Source: Arthrobacter hankyongi
GTDB lineage: Bacteria > Actinomycetota > Actinomycetes > Actinomycetales > Micrococcaceae
DNA length: 55,872 nt
Assembly: GCF_022012395.1 (NCBI RefSeq)
Contig: NZ_JAKLTQ010000028.1
Span: forward strand, 1-55,872
Direction of reading: 5' to 3'
The position numbers were made by a program, and so were the translations under genes. The notes under the pieces were generated by a model. The model was not told the DNA's origin. It did not search any database and worked only from the letters and a program-made list of their open reading frames with translations. Each line of letters begins with the position of its first letter. Positions within the stretch are counted from its first letter, which is position 1. Positions 1-7,953 of the stretch are shown here, piece by piece.

Positions 1-12
1 GTTCGGCTGCTC

Positions 13-48
13 CTCAGCAACACGGCGCCAAGGCGCCTTGTTGCTGAG
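13..48. terminator. Stem-loop at left edge, 17-bp stem
   Basis: Arms 13-29 and 32-48 pair with one mismatch around a two-base AA loop. No T-tract follows on either strand. It lies beyond the end of the minus-strand oxidoreductase gene and may terminate that gene or the unseen gene to the left. Confidence 0.5.
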
Positions 49-76
49 CCTCTGCAGCCTCTCTTGAGGCACAAGG

Positions 77-105
77 CCCGGAACCGCGCTGACAGCGGTT
101 CCGGG
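77..105 (-). terminator. Stem-loop 3' of the FAD oxidoreductase gene
   Basis: Arms CCCGGAACCGC (77-87) and GCGGTTCCGGG (95-105) pair perfectly around a 7-base loop. The hairpin lies about 11 bases past the stop codon of the minus-strand oxidoreductase, a normal place for a terminator. There is no U-tract, which is common in high-GC actinobacteria. Confidence 0.6.
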
Positions 106-115
106 TCTGCTGCTG

Positions 116-1621
116 TTAACGCTGTTGACTCCCGTGCGGGTGCTGGCCGGCCGGTGCCGGCGGGATGTTCCGGTTGCTGCGGAACAGGTTGCCGGGATCG
201 TAGGCCCGTTTGAGGGCGGCCAGGCGGGCGAAATTGGCTCCGAAGGTGGCCCGGATTCGTCCATCGTCCTCGTCGGCGGTCTGGAAATTGATGTAGGTGC
301 GGCCGGCGGTGAAGGGCCGCAGCCGCTGCCCGGCGCCGTGGATCCAGCTCCGGTATTGTGCGCCGTTGGCATCGTCCGGGTCCCACATGCCATTGCAGCC
401 CATCACGTACTTCACGTCCCGGTTGCCGACGGCACCGTCGTCGTCATCGTGGTCGTTGAGGTCGCCGGCGAGGTGGAGGAATCCGATTTCCGCGTCCGCA
501 ATCGGACAGGTGGCGAAGGACCTACACGCCTCGGCCAGCAGATCGTCGCTGAGCTCGGTGACGTATTCGGTCTTCCAGTAGTAGTGCATGCCCTTGGGCT
601 CGGTGTCATCCAGATAGGACTGCACCTGCGCATAGGGCTGTTCCGCCAGCAGGTCCACCAGCGGAGTGCCCAGGGCCCGGACCGGTGCCATGACCTCGTC
701 GGTGCGCGCCAGATCCCCGCTGTAGCAGACGGCCATGGCGCAGATTCTCCGGCCATGCCATTGCGCCGGGACGAACGGCGCGGGCGGTGCGGTCAGGAGC
801 AGCATCCACACCGCCTGCTCCCGCGGGGCCCGGCTGGTGAAGTCACGGTAGGCCCGCAGGATTTCATCCGCACGCTCAAAGGGCCAGGCAATCAGGCCAC
901 CGTACACGGTGGGGCCGACCTCGTGCAGCCGGAAGGCGAACCGGGTAACCACACCGAAATTGGCGCCCGCACCGCGGACGGCCCAGAACAGGTCGGCGTT
1001 CTCCTGCCGGCTGGCGGTGCAGATGCGGCCGTCGGCGGTGACGATCTCCACCGCCTCCAGATTGTCCACGGTCCAACCGAACCGCCGGCTCAGGTAGCCC
1101 AGGCCGCCACCGAGGGTCAGGCCGGCCACGCCCACCTCGGAGATGAACCCGAGGACGGTGGCCAGCCCGTACCGCTGCGTGGCCCGGTCCAGATCGTGCA
1201 GGCGGCAGCCCGGCCCCGCCGTCGCCAGCCGGGCCGCAGGATCAACGTCCACGCCGGCCATCAGCGACATGTCGAGCAGCAGGCCACCGGCGGCGACGGC
1301 GGTGCCGGCGATATTGTGCCCACCACCCCTGACGCCCAGCAGCAGGCCGTGCCCGGCCGCGAACCTGACGGCGAACGCAGCCTCCCGGGCCGAGGACGGC
1401 TGCACCACCAGGGCCGGCAACCTGGCCGCCAGTCCATTCCAGAGCCGCACGGCATCATCCCAGCCGACGTCGCCGGGAACCAGCAGCGGCGCAGCGATCC
1501 CGGCCGCCAAGGACTCCAGCTGCGCCGTGCTCAGCTGCACGCTGCCGCCGTCGAGCCCGGCGACATCCAATCCGCGGTCAAAGGCGGACCGCCGGTCCGC
1601 CGGGCTAATGGCTCGGTACAT
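116..1621 (-). CDS. FAD-binding oxidoreductase, PCMH/BBE type
   Basis: A 501-residue flavoprotein of the PCMH family with a C-terminal berberine-bridge-enzyme (BBE) segment. The N-terminal FAD domain shows RGGGHNIAGT near residue 100, whose His is the usual site of covalent 8-alpha-histidyl FAD linkage, and GLTLGGGLGYLSRRFG near 170. The second, cysteinyl FAD anchor of bicovalent members is not seen (GFISEVGVAGL has no Cys). The C-terminus has YINF and YDPGNLFRSNRNIPP, typical of BBE. Members oxidise sugars, alkaloids or other small alcohols; the substrate cannot be told here. The start has a good ribosome site (GGAGG, 6-base spacing). It is downstream of a LuxR-type regulator on the same strand, 116 bases away, which suggests but does not prove control by it. 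Confidence 0.9.
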   Translation of the reverse strand: MYRAISPADRRSAFDRGLDVAGLDGGSVQLSTAQLESLAAGIAAPLLVPGDVGWDDAVRLWNGLAARLPALVVQPSSAREAAFAVRFAAGHGLLLGVRGGGHNIAGTAVAAGGLLLDMSLMAGVDVDPAARLATAGPGCRLHDLDRATQRYGLATVLGFISEVGVAGLTLGGGLGYLSRRFGWTVDNLEAVEIVTADGRICTASRQENADLFWAVRGAGANFGVVTRFAFRLHEVGPTVYGGLIAWPFERADEILRAYRDFTSRAPREQAVWMLLLTAPPAPFVPAQWHGRRICAMAVCYSGDLARTDEVMAPVRALGTPLVDLLAEQPYAQVQSYLDDTEPKGMHYYWKTEYVTELSDDLLAEACRSFATCPIADAEIGFLHLAGDLNDHDDDDGAVGNRDVKYVMGCNGMWDPDDANGAQYRSWIHGAGQRLRPFTAGRTYINFQTADEDDGRIRATFGANFARLAALKRAYDPGNLFRSNRNIPPAPAGQHPHGSQQR

Positions 1622-1689
1622 GAGCCGCCTCCGTCATCCTGCCTGCGTTTCTGCTTCCGATGCTACGGAGCCGGCCCCGCGGGCGCGTC

Positions 1690-1727
1690 GGCAGAACTGC
1701 CCGGACCCGGGAATGGGCAATTCTGCC
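1690..1727. promoter_or_regulatory. Paired dyads between LuxR-type gene and oxidoreductase gene
   Basis: GGCAGAACTGCCC (1690-1702) and GGGCAATTCTGCC (1715-1727) form an inverted repeat with one difference. Each arm is also a small dyad by itself (GGCAG-AA-CTGCC and GGGCA-ATTC-TGCCC). The site is 70-106 bases upstream of the oxidoreductase start and 11 bases beyond the LuxR-type gene stop. It may be an operator for the oxidoreductase or a terminator for the regulator gene; the sequence alone does not decide. Confidence 0.4.
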
Positions 1728-1737
1728 CGGGTATCGT

Positions 1738-3378
1738 TCAGCTGCCGCGGATCATCCCGTGTTCGTAGGCATAGGCGGTGGCGGCAGCCCTCGAGGAGAG
1801 GTCCAGCTTCGTCAGGATGCTGCCGACGTGGTGGGCCACCGTCTTTTCGCTCAGGAACAACTCCGCGGCAATCTCCCGGTTCGTCTTACCGGCCGCGACC
1901 AGCAGCAGCACCTCCGTCTCACGGGCTGACAGGGGAGGGGCACTCCGGTGCCGCCCCAGCAGCACATCGACCCTGGCCGCATCGGGGGCGGCGCCAAGCT
2001 GCAGGAACACCCACCGTGCGGCGTCGAACTCCATCTGAGCCGCCTGCCCGTCACCCAGCGCACGGTAGGCCAGGCCCAGCAGGACCCGGACGCGGGCCGA
2101 TTCGTACGGTGCGTCCAGCTCCTGCCACCCGGTCCATGCTTGGTGCAGCCGCTCGACAGCTTCCGGCAGCCGGTGTTCGGCGATGAGCACTGCGCCTGCG
2201 CCTTGAGCCGCTTCGGCCTTCAGCCAGGTGCTACCGAATGCCGAGGCAAGCTGCCCGAGTTCATCCGCGGCGGCCTGGGCGCCGGGCCGGTCACCGGCCG
2301 CGAGCAGGATTTCGACGGCGGCGCCCAGCAGCCCGGCCCGCTCCACGCGTACGCTCCCACCGGACAGCGCCCGGCGGATTCCGGCAGCGGCTGCCCCGGC
2401 CTTGCCGCGCATCAATTGCAGCAGGGCCAAACCAGGCTGTGGATCCCTGACCCACCGGCTGGCCCCGAGATAGGCTTCCTCGGCGGCTGCAAACCGTCCA
2501 GCCAGGCGGTGCAGTTCGGCCTGCTGGTACAGCGCGGCCCCGGCGGCCGGCTGCGCCACCGGTTCGGACAGCCGGGCCCCCGCATCCTGCGCGGCCGCCA
2601 GGGCCTCCGGCCAGGAGCCGTGCAGCTGCATGAGCCGGGCGCGGTGCACCAGGCACTGGCCCCGGTAGGAGACCAGCTCGGGCTGGGCATCGCACCACTG
2701 GGTCAGCGCCGCTGTGCACTCCCCGGCCCGCGGCAGGTCGAATGCTTCCAGGCAGGCTTCGACGACGGCGCACAGCACAATTCCGGCAGCCACGGCGGAG
2801 ACCTCCCCGGCCGTGACCTCGACCAACACCTCATCCAGGTGGGCCATGGCCGCCTCCGGATTGTCCGCGGCAATGAACGACTGCGCGAGTCCGGTCCGCG
2901 CCAGCGCCAGCAGGTCCCTGTCGGCAAAGCGCTCTGCCACGGCAGCGGCAGCCGCGAAGGCCGAGGCGGCAGCGGCTGTATCCCCATGCTCCAGTGCGGA
3001 CAGCCCCTCCGGCACCAGCGGGTAGCCTTGTTCGGCACAGTCGGGGCAGTCTGCCAGCAGGCGCCGTGCCCGGGCGAGCCAGCCGCCGGCCAGGTTGGCC
3101 TCGCCCTGGAGCAGGTACTGCAGGCACAGCCAGACGGCGCACCGGGCGGCGCCCGGACGGTCCGAACGTTCCAGCCGGCCGTGGTAGGCCCGGGCCAGAT
3201 ACGCGCCGCCTTCCCGGTGACCGGTCAGGTAGGCTGCGTCGGCCAAGCGCTCCAAGTCTTCAGGATCCAGTGCGGCTGCACGGTCGGCGGCCTCCAGTTG
3301 GGCGAACGCCGCCGCCCACTGGCGGCGCCCGAAGGCCTGGCGGCCGTGGAGGAGGGCGTTTGCCGGCGTCCAGGCCAC
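1738..3378 (-). CDS. LuxR-family transcriptional regulator with long helical repeat N-terminus
   Basis: A 546-residue protein. The last ~65 residues are a LuxR/FixJ helix-turn-helix: LSARETEVLLLVAAGKTNREI followed by LFLSEKTVAHHVGSILTKL. The first ~450 residues are Ala/Leu-rich with repeated helical pairs such as ALARTGLAQSF and EDLERLADAAYLTG, resembling TPR repeats. No Walker A motif is visible, so this is not a full MalT/LAL ATPase regulator; it looks like the TPR-plus-HTH part alone. The ligand is unknown. The start is GTG, 6 bases after the stop of the upstream thioesterase gene, so the two are probably co-transcribed. The oxidoreductase gene follows on the same strand. Confidence 0.85.
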   Translation of the reverse strand: MAWTPANALLHGRQAFGRRQWAAAFAQLEAADRAAALDPEDLERLADAAYLTGHREGGAYLARAYHGRLERSDRPGAARCAVWLCLQYLLQGEANLAGGWLARARRLLADCPDCAEQGYPLVPEGLSALEHGDTAAAASAFAAAAAVAERFADRDLLALARTGLAQSFIAADNPEAAMAHLDEVLVEVTAGEVSAVAAGIVLCAVVEACLEAFDLPRAGECTAALTQWCDAQPELVSYRGQCLVHRARLMQLHGSWPEALAAAQDAGARLSEPVAQPAAGAALYQQAELHRLAGRFAAAEEAYLGASRWVRDPQPGLALLQLMRGKAGAAAAGIRRALSGGSVRVERAGLLGAAVEILLAAGDRPGAQAAADELGQLASAFGSTWLKAEAAQGAGAVLIAEHRLPEAVERLHQAWTGWQELDAPYESARVRVLLGLAYRALGDGQAAQMEFDAARWVFLQLGAAPDAARVDVLLGRHRSAPPLSARETEVLLLVAAGKTNREIAAELFLSEKTVAHHVGSILTKLDLSSRAAATAYAYEHGMIRGS

Positions 3379-3384
3379 GGGATC

Positions 3385-4356
3385 CTACTGCCTCAGGTGC
3401 GTCGGCAGCTGGTTGCCCGGAATACGGCTGCGGATGTCGATGATCTCCCGGGCATGCCGGTAGAGCCGCTTGTCCTCGTCGGAGACCGGTTCCCAGCGAG
3501 GGATAGGAACGGAGGTTCCTGTTTCGTCCCGGGCGACCATGACCGTCAGGGCGTGGGTGGTCAGGTTCATTTCGCCGGTGCGGGGATCCCCGGAGCGCAC
3601 GTGCACGGACACGTGCATGCCCTTGTTGCCGGTATAGATCAGCCGGGCCTCCACTTCGACGACGTCGCCGATCAGCAGCGGCCGGTAGAACCGGATGCCG
3701 CCGGAGAAGACCGCCACCACATGCCGGCCGCACCAGCGCGAGGCGCAGACGTAGGCGGCCTCATCCATCCACTTCATCACGATGCCGCCGTGGACCTTGC
3801 CGCCCCAGTTGACGTCCGTCGGGGCCGCCAGGAAGCGCAGCACCGTCCGCTGCGCGGTGCCGGCGTCGGTGTACTCCTGGCCGGCCATGGCTTTCTCGAT
3901 GTCTGCGCGGATGTCCAGGCGGGCCACCGCCAGCTGCTCCTGTTCCTTTTCCCAGTCGGTCACCGGCTGCCAGGCCGGGACTGGAATTGATTTGCCGTCC
4001 GCGCCGACGGCCACGAAGATGACCAGGCACCGGCTGCGCATCGTGCCGCCGCTGCCCTTCGGATCCCCCGAGGTGACGGTGGTCTGAATGTGCATGCTGC
4101 TGCGGCCGGTGTAGACGATGACGGCTTCGACCTCCACCAGGTCGCCGACCCGGACGGGGTCGGCGAAGTGGATGTTGCCCACGTAGGCGGTGACGCAGTA
4201 GGACTTGCTCCAGCCGACGGCGCAGGCGTAGGCGGCCTTGTCGATCCATTCAAGCACGGTGCCGGCGTCCACTGTGCCGCTGAAGCCGGCGTCGGTGGGA
4301 GCGGCGAGGAAGCGCAGGGTCGCGGTATTGCTGGTTCCGGCAGGGGCATCCGGCAT
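3385..4356 (-). CDS. Acyl-CoA thioesterase, tandem hotdog domains
   Basis: A 323-residue protein with two similar hotdog-fold halves. Each half carries a signature of the type V..G..L.WID.AAY: TVDAGTVLEWIDKAAYACA near residue 35 and HGGIVMKWMDEAAYVCA near 195. Each then has a DVVEVEA or DLVEVEA strand, YTG, and MH(I/V) segments. This is the YciA/ACOT-like class that hydrolyses acyl-CoA to free acid and CoA in the cytoplasm. The start is strong: GAGGAGG sits 4 bases before the ATG. It is the first gene of a likely thioesterase-regulator unit and is divergent from the CapA-like lipoprotein gene. Confidence 0.88.
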   Translation of the reverse strand: MPDAPAGTSNTATLRFLAAPTDAGFSGTVDAGTVLEWIDKAAYACAVGWSKSYCVTAYVGNIHFADPVRVGDLVEVEAVIVYTGRSSMHIQTTVTSGDPKGSGGTMRSRCLVIFVAVGADGKSIPVPAWQPVTDWEKEQEQLAVARLDIRADIEKAMAGQEYTDAGTAQRTVLRFLAAPTDVNWGGKVHGGIVMKWMDEAAYVCASRWCGRHVVAVFSGGIRFYRPLLIGDVVEVEARLIYTGNKGMHVSVHVRSGDPRTGEMNLTTHALTVMVARDETGTSVPIPRWEPVSDEDKRLYRHAREIIDIRSRIPGNQLPTHLRQ

Positions 4357-4417
4357 GGTTCCTCCTCGGCTTCGGGTCCATTCCGTGTTGACAGGCTAGC
4401 AGCGCGGCCGCCGGTGA

Positions 4418-4453
4418 GTGTCCAACCCAGCTGCGACGGTTATGCTGGCCGCA
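4418..4453 (+). promoter_or_regulatory. Candidate promoter for a leaderless CapA-like transcript
   Basis: A -10-like TATGCT lies at 4441-4446 and the ATG begins at 4453, so transcription should start at or within a base or two of the start codon. No Shine-Dalgarno sequence precedes the ATG (GGCCGC only). A poor -35 (GTGTCC, 4418-4423) is at 17-base spacing. Confidence 0.4.
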
Positions 4454-5706
4454 TGCCACGACGGACTGGGATAGCGGCCGTACTCGCCTGCCTGCTGCTG
4501 GCCGGCTGCGCACCGGCGGTGCCGGCTCCAGTGCCGGACACGGCCGCGGGCCCCGCCACGCCCAGTCCCGGCACGACGGCGCCAACCGGCGCCGCCGCGC
4601 CGTCCCCGGCCGGGCCCACACCGGATGCGGTCGGCCGGGAGGCCGGATGCCCCGGCGTCCGCTGCGCCAGCCTGTTGCTTACCGGAGACCTGTTGCTGCA
4701 TGAAAAGCTCTGGGACCAGGCCGCCGCCGATGCGGCCAAGACGGGCAACGCCCCGCTGGATTTTGGTCCCATGCTGGCCGCACAGCGGAAGTACGTGGCA
4801 GCCAGCGACCTGGCGGTCTGCCACTTGGAAACTCCCGTCGGCCAGCCCAGGGGACCGTTCTCGGCCTACCCCTCCTTCAACGTCCCGCCGCAAATCCTTA
4901 CCGCGGTCAAGGACACCGGCTACGACGCCTGCACGACCGCCAGCAACCACAGCCTCGATGCCGGAACCGCCGGGGTCAAGCGGACCCTGGACACCCTGGA
5001 CAAGGTGGGTCTGGCCCATACCGGCTCCTACCGGTCCGCCAAGGAGGCCGCGGAGGTGCACTTGCTGCAGGCCGGGGCGGTGCGGATCGCCATCGTGGCC
5101 GGCACCTACGCGCTCAACGGTGCGGTGCCCGAGCATCCCTGGCAGGTTGACGCCCTGGATACCGCGGCGATGACGGCCAAGGCGCGCCGGGCCCGCGCTG
5201 CCGGGGCGGACCTGGTGGTCGCGGCGATGCACGCCGGGGACGAATATTCCAACCGGCCAAATTCCCAGCAGCGGCAGGTGGCGCACGCCTTGGCGGAGAG
5301 CGGCGAGTTCGACCTGGTCTACGGCCATCACAGCCATTCGGTGCAGCCGATCGAGAAATACCATCGGACCTGGATCGTGTACGGCCTGGGCAATACGCTT
5401 GCCGCACACGCCACGCCGAACGTGCTCAACACCGAGGGACTGATGGTCCGGGCCCGGTTCAGCCAGGCTGGCGACGGCGCCTGGTCCGTGTCCCGGCTGG
5501 CCTGGGTCCCGGCCACCTGGGACGGGCCCAAACACCGCTGGTGCCCGCTGGCGCTGGATGCTCCGGCGATCAAGGACCCGGCACGCCGGGCGTGCGTCTC
5601 CGCCGGGGCGGATGCGGCCAGCCGGGCCCGGACCAAGGCCACGGTGGAATCCCTGGGTGCTGCCAAAGCCGGCGCCGCCGAATGGCTGATCAGCCAGGAA
5701 CCCTGA
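4453..5706 (+). CDS. CapA-family (poly-gamma-glutamate capsule type) metallophosphatase-like lipoprotein
   Basis: A 417-residue exported lipoprotein. The first 20 residues form a signal peptide ending in the lipobox LLAGC, then a Pro/Ala/Thr-rich linker of about 50 residues reaches the catalytic domain. CapA/PgsA landmarks are LLLTGDLLLHEKLW (near 80), CHLETPVG (near 123), TTASNHSLDAG (near 162), AAMHAGDEYSN (near 260) and GHHSHSVQPIE (near 297), the metal-ligand loops of a calcineurin-like fold. The role is probably envelope polymer synthesis or modification; the exact reaction is not established. An in-frame ATG exists at 4090, but the signal peptide and a leaderless-type promoter favour 4453. 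The gene converges on gatD with a 13-base gap. Confidence 0.85.
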   Translation: MPRRTGIAAVLACLLLAGCAPAVPAPVPDTAAGPATPSPGTTAPTGAAAPSPAGPTPDAVGREAGCPGVRCASLLLTGDLLLHEKLWDQAAADAAKTGNAPLDFGPMLAAQRKYVAASDLAVCHLETPVGQPRGPFSAYPSFNVPPQILTAVKDTGYDACTTASNHSLDAGTAGVKRTLDTLDKVGLAHTGSYRSAKEAAEVHLLQAGAVRIAIVAGTYALNGAVPEHPWQVDALDTAAMTAKARRARAAGADLVVAAMHAGDEYSNRPNSQQRQVAHALAESGEFDLVYGHHSHSVQPIEKYHRTWIVYGLGNTLAAHATPNVLNTEGLMVRARFSQAGDGAWSVSRLAWVPATWDGPKHRWCPLALDAPAIKDPARRACVSAGADAASRARTKATVESLGAAKAGAAEWLISQEP

Positions 5707-5719
5707 CCGGGCCGAAGGG

Positions 5720-6475
5720 TCAGCGGGGCCGGGCGGCTGCGTCGAGGCGGGCCTGGACCTCGAACGGGACCTGCAGCGGGGCGTCGTCGAAACTGCCGTA
5801 GCGCCGCAGTGCCGCCTGGCGCACCAGGAAGTCCGCCACCGCCGGATTCTTTGGCAGCAGCGAACCGTGCAGGTAGCTGGCCACCACGTTCCGGTAGCGT
5901 GCACCTTCGGTGCCGTCCTGGCCATTGTTGCCCTCGCCCTTGGTCACCGTGCCGAACGGCTGGGTGCCTTCCTTGAGGAACGTCTGGCCGCTGTGGTTCT
6001 CGTAGCCGATGACGGTGCCGAATTCGCTGCTTTCGATCACGGTATTGCCGATCAGGCGGGTCGGCCCGGCCACCGTGTCCACGTTGAGCAGCCCGATGCC
6101 CTTGATCATCTCGCCGGTGCCGGTGCGGAAGAAATTGCCGAAAAGCTGGTACAGCCCGCAGATCGCGAGCATGGGCACGCCATCGTCGGCCAGTTCCTTT
6201 AGGCGGCCGCCGAGGGCCAGCAGGTCCGCCTGGATCTTGTTCTGGCCCGAATCCTGGCCGCCGCCGCCGACGATCAGGTCCACCGTCGGGGGGAAGGCGT
6301 CGCCGGGATTGTATTCGTGCAGCCGCACGTCGTAGCCGCGCAGCTGCAGGCGCTTGCGCAGGACCAGGACGTTGCCCCAGTCCCCGTAGATGTTCATGTC
6401 CCGCGGGTAGAGCTGGAGCAGGTCGATGACCGGGCGGTCGGTTCCCTGCGCCGCCGTCGTGCCGGTGGTTTCCAT
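5720..6475 (-). CDS. gatD: Lipid II isoglutaminyl synthase, glutaminase subunit GatD
   Basis: A 251-residue class I glutamine amidotransferase of the CobB/CobQ-like type. The nucleophile region is PMLAICGLYQLFG near residue 105, with Cys in the LAICGxYQ elbow, and the catalytic His is in VASYLHGSLLPKNP near 205. DLLQLYPRDMNIYGDWGNV at the N-terminus is typical of GatD. With MurT it supplies ammonia to amidate the alpha-carboxyl of D-Glu in lipid II, giving D-isoglutamine in peptidoglycan. The ATG follows the murT stop codon with no gap (TAAATG), so the two proteins are translationally coupled. Confidence 0.93.
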   Translation of the reverse strand: METTGTTAAQGTDRPVIDLLQLYPRDMNIYGDWGNVLVLRKRLQLRGYDVRLHEYNPGDAFPPTVDLIVGGGGQDSGQNKIQADLLALGGRLKELADDGVPMLAICGLYQLFGNFFRTGTGEMIKGIGLLNVDTVAGPTRLIGNTVIESSEFGTVIGYENHSGQTFLKEGTQPFGTVTKGEGNNGQDGTEGARYRNVVASYLHGSLLPKNPAVADFLVRQAALRRYGSFDDAPLQVPFEVQARLDAAARPR

Positions 6476-7807
6476 TTAGCTGATCACCTCGACATTGGTC
6501 AGTTTGCCCAGCTCCCGCCGCAGCGCGAGCATGGCCGTGTAGGTGCAGTAGATCCGCTTGGGCGTGTCCGGGGCCGAGTCGATGAAGCGTTCCAGCGAGT
6601 CGGTCAGGTCGGTGTCCACCCGGCCTACCGGCACGTCCTCGTAGAACAGCCGCAGCGCCATGTCATTGGCCCGCACGCCGCTGACCTCGTCCACTCCGGT
6701 GGCTGCCAGCGATTCGAAGTCCACGTCCCAGAGCCAGGACATGTCCCGGCCGTCCGCGTAGTTGTCGTTGATGGCGATCATGGTCCGATAGCCGGCCGCC
6801 GGGAAGGATCGCAGCGCCAGCCGGAAGCCGGCGGGGTTCTTGACCAGCACCAGGTCCAGCGGCTGGCCGTTGACGGTCAGGGATTCGCCGCGGCCGAAGG
6901 CTGGGGTGACGTCCTCCAGGGACGACAGCAGGGCCGCCTCGTCGGCGTCCGGTCCCAGCACCGTGCGCGCCAGCGCCAGTGCGGCCGCGGCGTTGTAGAC
7001 GTTGTAGACGCCGGTGAGCTTCAGTTCGGCGTCGATCCGGCGCCCGCCGACGTCGAAACTGGCGGCGGAGCCGTCGCAGGCGGTCAGCACGACGTCGGCT
7101 TCGCGCAGCGTTGCCGCCGCAGCGGCGGCGTCGTCCGGCGCCGGCCCGCCGACCACCGCGGCGCTCGAGCGCATGTCGTCGTCGCTGGGGAACATCGGGC
7201 GCAGCCCGGGCGCGAGGCCGAAGTAGCGGACCTGCACGGCCGCGGCCCGGCTGGCCGAATTCGGGCCGGCAGCGTCGGCCAGCGCCGCGATGCGCGGATC
7301 CTCCCGGTTGAGCACCAGCGTGCCGGTGGTGGCCTCGGCGATCCGGCGCAGGAAGCCGGCGGTGGTTTCGATCTCGCCGAAACGGTCCAGCTGGTCCCGC
7401 ATGACGTTCAGCAGCAGGCAGTAGCGCGGGGCGACGAGCTTGACGAAGTGCACTGCGTGGGCTTCGTCCAGCTCCAGCACGGCGATGTCCGCGTCGAGCC
7501 GGCCGGCCAGGTTGGATTCGCCCAGGGCGGAGGCGACGACACCGCGGGTGAAGTTGCTGCCTGTGCGGTTGGTGAAGACCTTCAGGCCCTGGCCCTGGAG
7601 CAGTTCCACCACCATCTTGGTGGTGGTCGTCTTGCCGTTGGTGCCGCTGATGACGACGACGCCGCGCGGCAGGCTTCCCAGCGAACGGGGCAGGAACCCG
7701 GGGTCGATTTTCTCGGCGACCAGGCCGGGCAGGGCGGATCCGCCACCGCGGAGCTTCGCCACCTCCCGGATGGTCTTCCCGGCAAGGGTGGCAAGCAGGT
7801 GGCGCAT
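6476..7807 (-). CDS. murT: Lipid II isoglutaminyl synthase, Mur-ligase-like subunit MurT
   Basis: A 443-residue Mur ligase-like protein with the P-loop SGTNGKTTTTKMV near residue 50, the central-domain LNVMRDQLDRFGEIE near 140, and a C-terminal DUF1727 domain (FGRGESLTVNG, NPAGFRLALRSF, INDNYADGRDMSWLWDVDFE). It activates lipid II D-Glu with ATP for amidation by GatD ammonia. The four-cysteine zinc ribbon of Staphylococcus MurT is missing: only one Cys is present in the middle domain. I prefer ATG 7807 (AAGG upstream) over an ATG six codons earlier. It is the first gene of the murT-gatD pair and divergent from pdxT. Confidence 0.92.
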   Translation of the reverse strand: MRHLLATLAGKTIREVAKLRGGGSALPGLVAEKIDPGFLPRSLGSLPRGVVVISGTNGKTTTTKMVVELLQGQGLKVFTNRTGSNFTRGVVASALGESNLAGRLDADIAVLELDEAHAVHFVKLVAPRYCLLLNVMRDQLDRFGEIETTAGFLRRIAEATTGTLVLNREDPRIAALADAAGPNSASRAAAVQVRYFGLAPGLRPMFPSDDDMRSSAAVVGGPAPDDAAAAAATLREADVVLTACDGSAASFDVGGRRIDAELKLTGVYNVYNAAAALALARTVLGPDADEAALLSSLEDVTPAFGRGESLTVNGQPLDLVLVKNPAGFRLALRSFPAAGYRTMIAINDNYADGRDMSWLWDVDFESLAATGVDEVSGVRANDMALRLFYEDVPVGRVDTDLTDSLERFIDSAPDTPKRIYCTYTAMLALRRELGKLTNVEVIS

Positions 7808-7867
7808 GCCCTTCACTTTACACAACGCGTCCGCCCGCTTTGGGCGGACGCCGCCGCGCCCGCCGTA

Positions 7868-7887
7868 TGTATTAACCGTGTATTAAC
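7868..7887. repeat. Tandem 9-mer direct repeat, 11-bp period, before pdxT
   Basis: TGTATTAAC occurs at 7868-7876 and again at 7879-7887, separated by CG. It is a clear AT-rich patch in the GC-rich 146-base region between divergent murT and pdxT. One helical turn between copies puts both on the same DNA face, as in an activator or repressor site. It could also simply form part of a promoter. Confidence 0.5.
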
Positions 7888-7953
7888 AGTGCGCGGGGCG
7901 GAAGGTCTATCGTTTTTGCAGAGGTTTTCTGCGGGCGCCGTCAAGGGCTGCCC

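Noticed and set aside
4090-4452. Longer CapA-like start
   Set aside because: The added residues have no signal character and overlap the divergent thioesterase gene; the lipoprotein signal starts at 4453.
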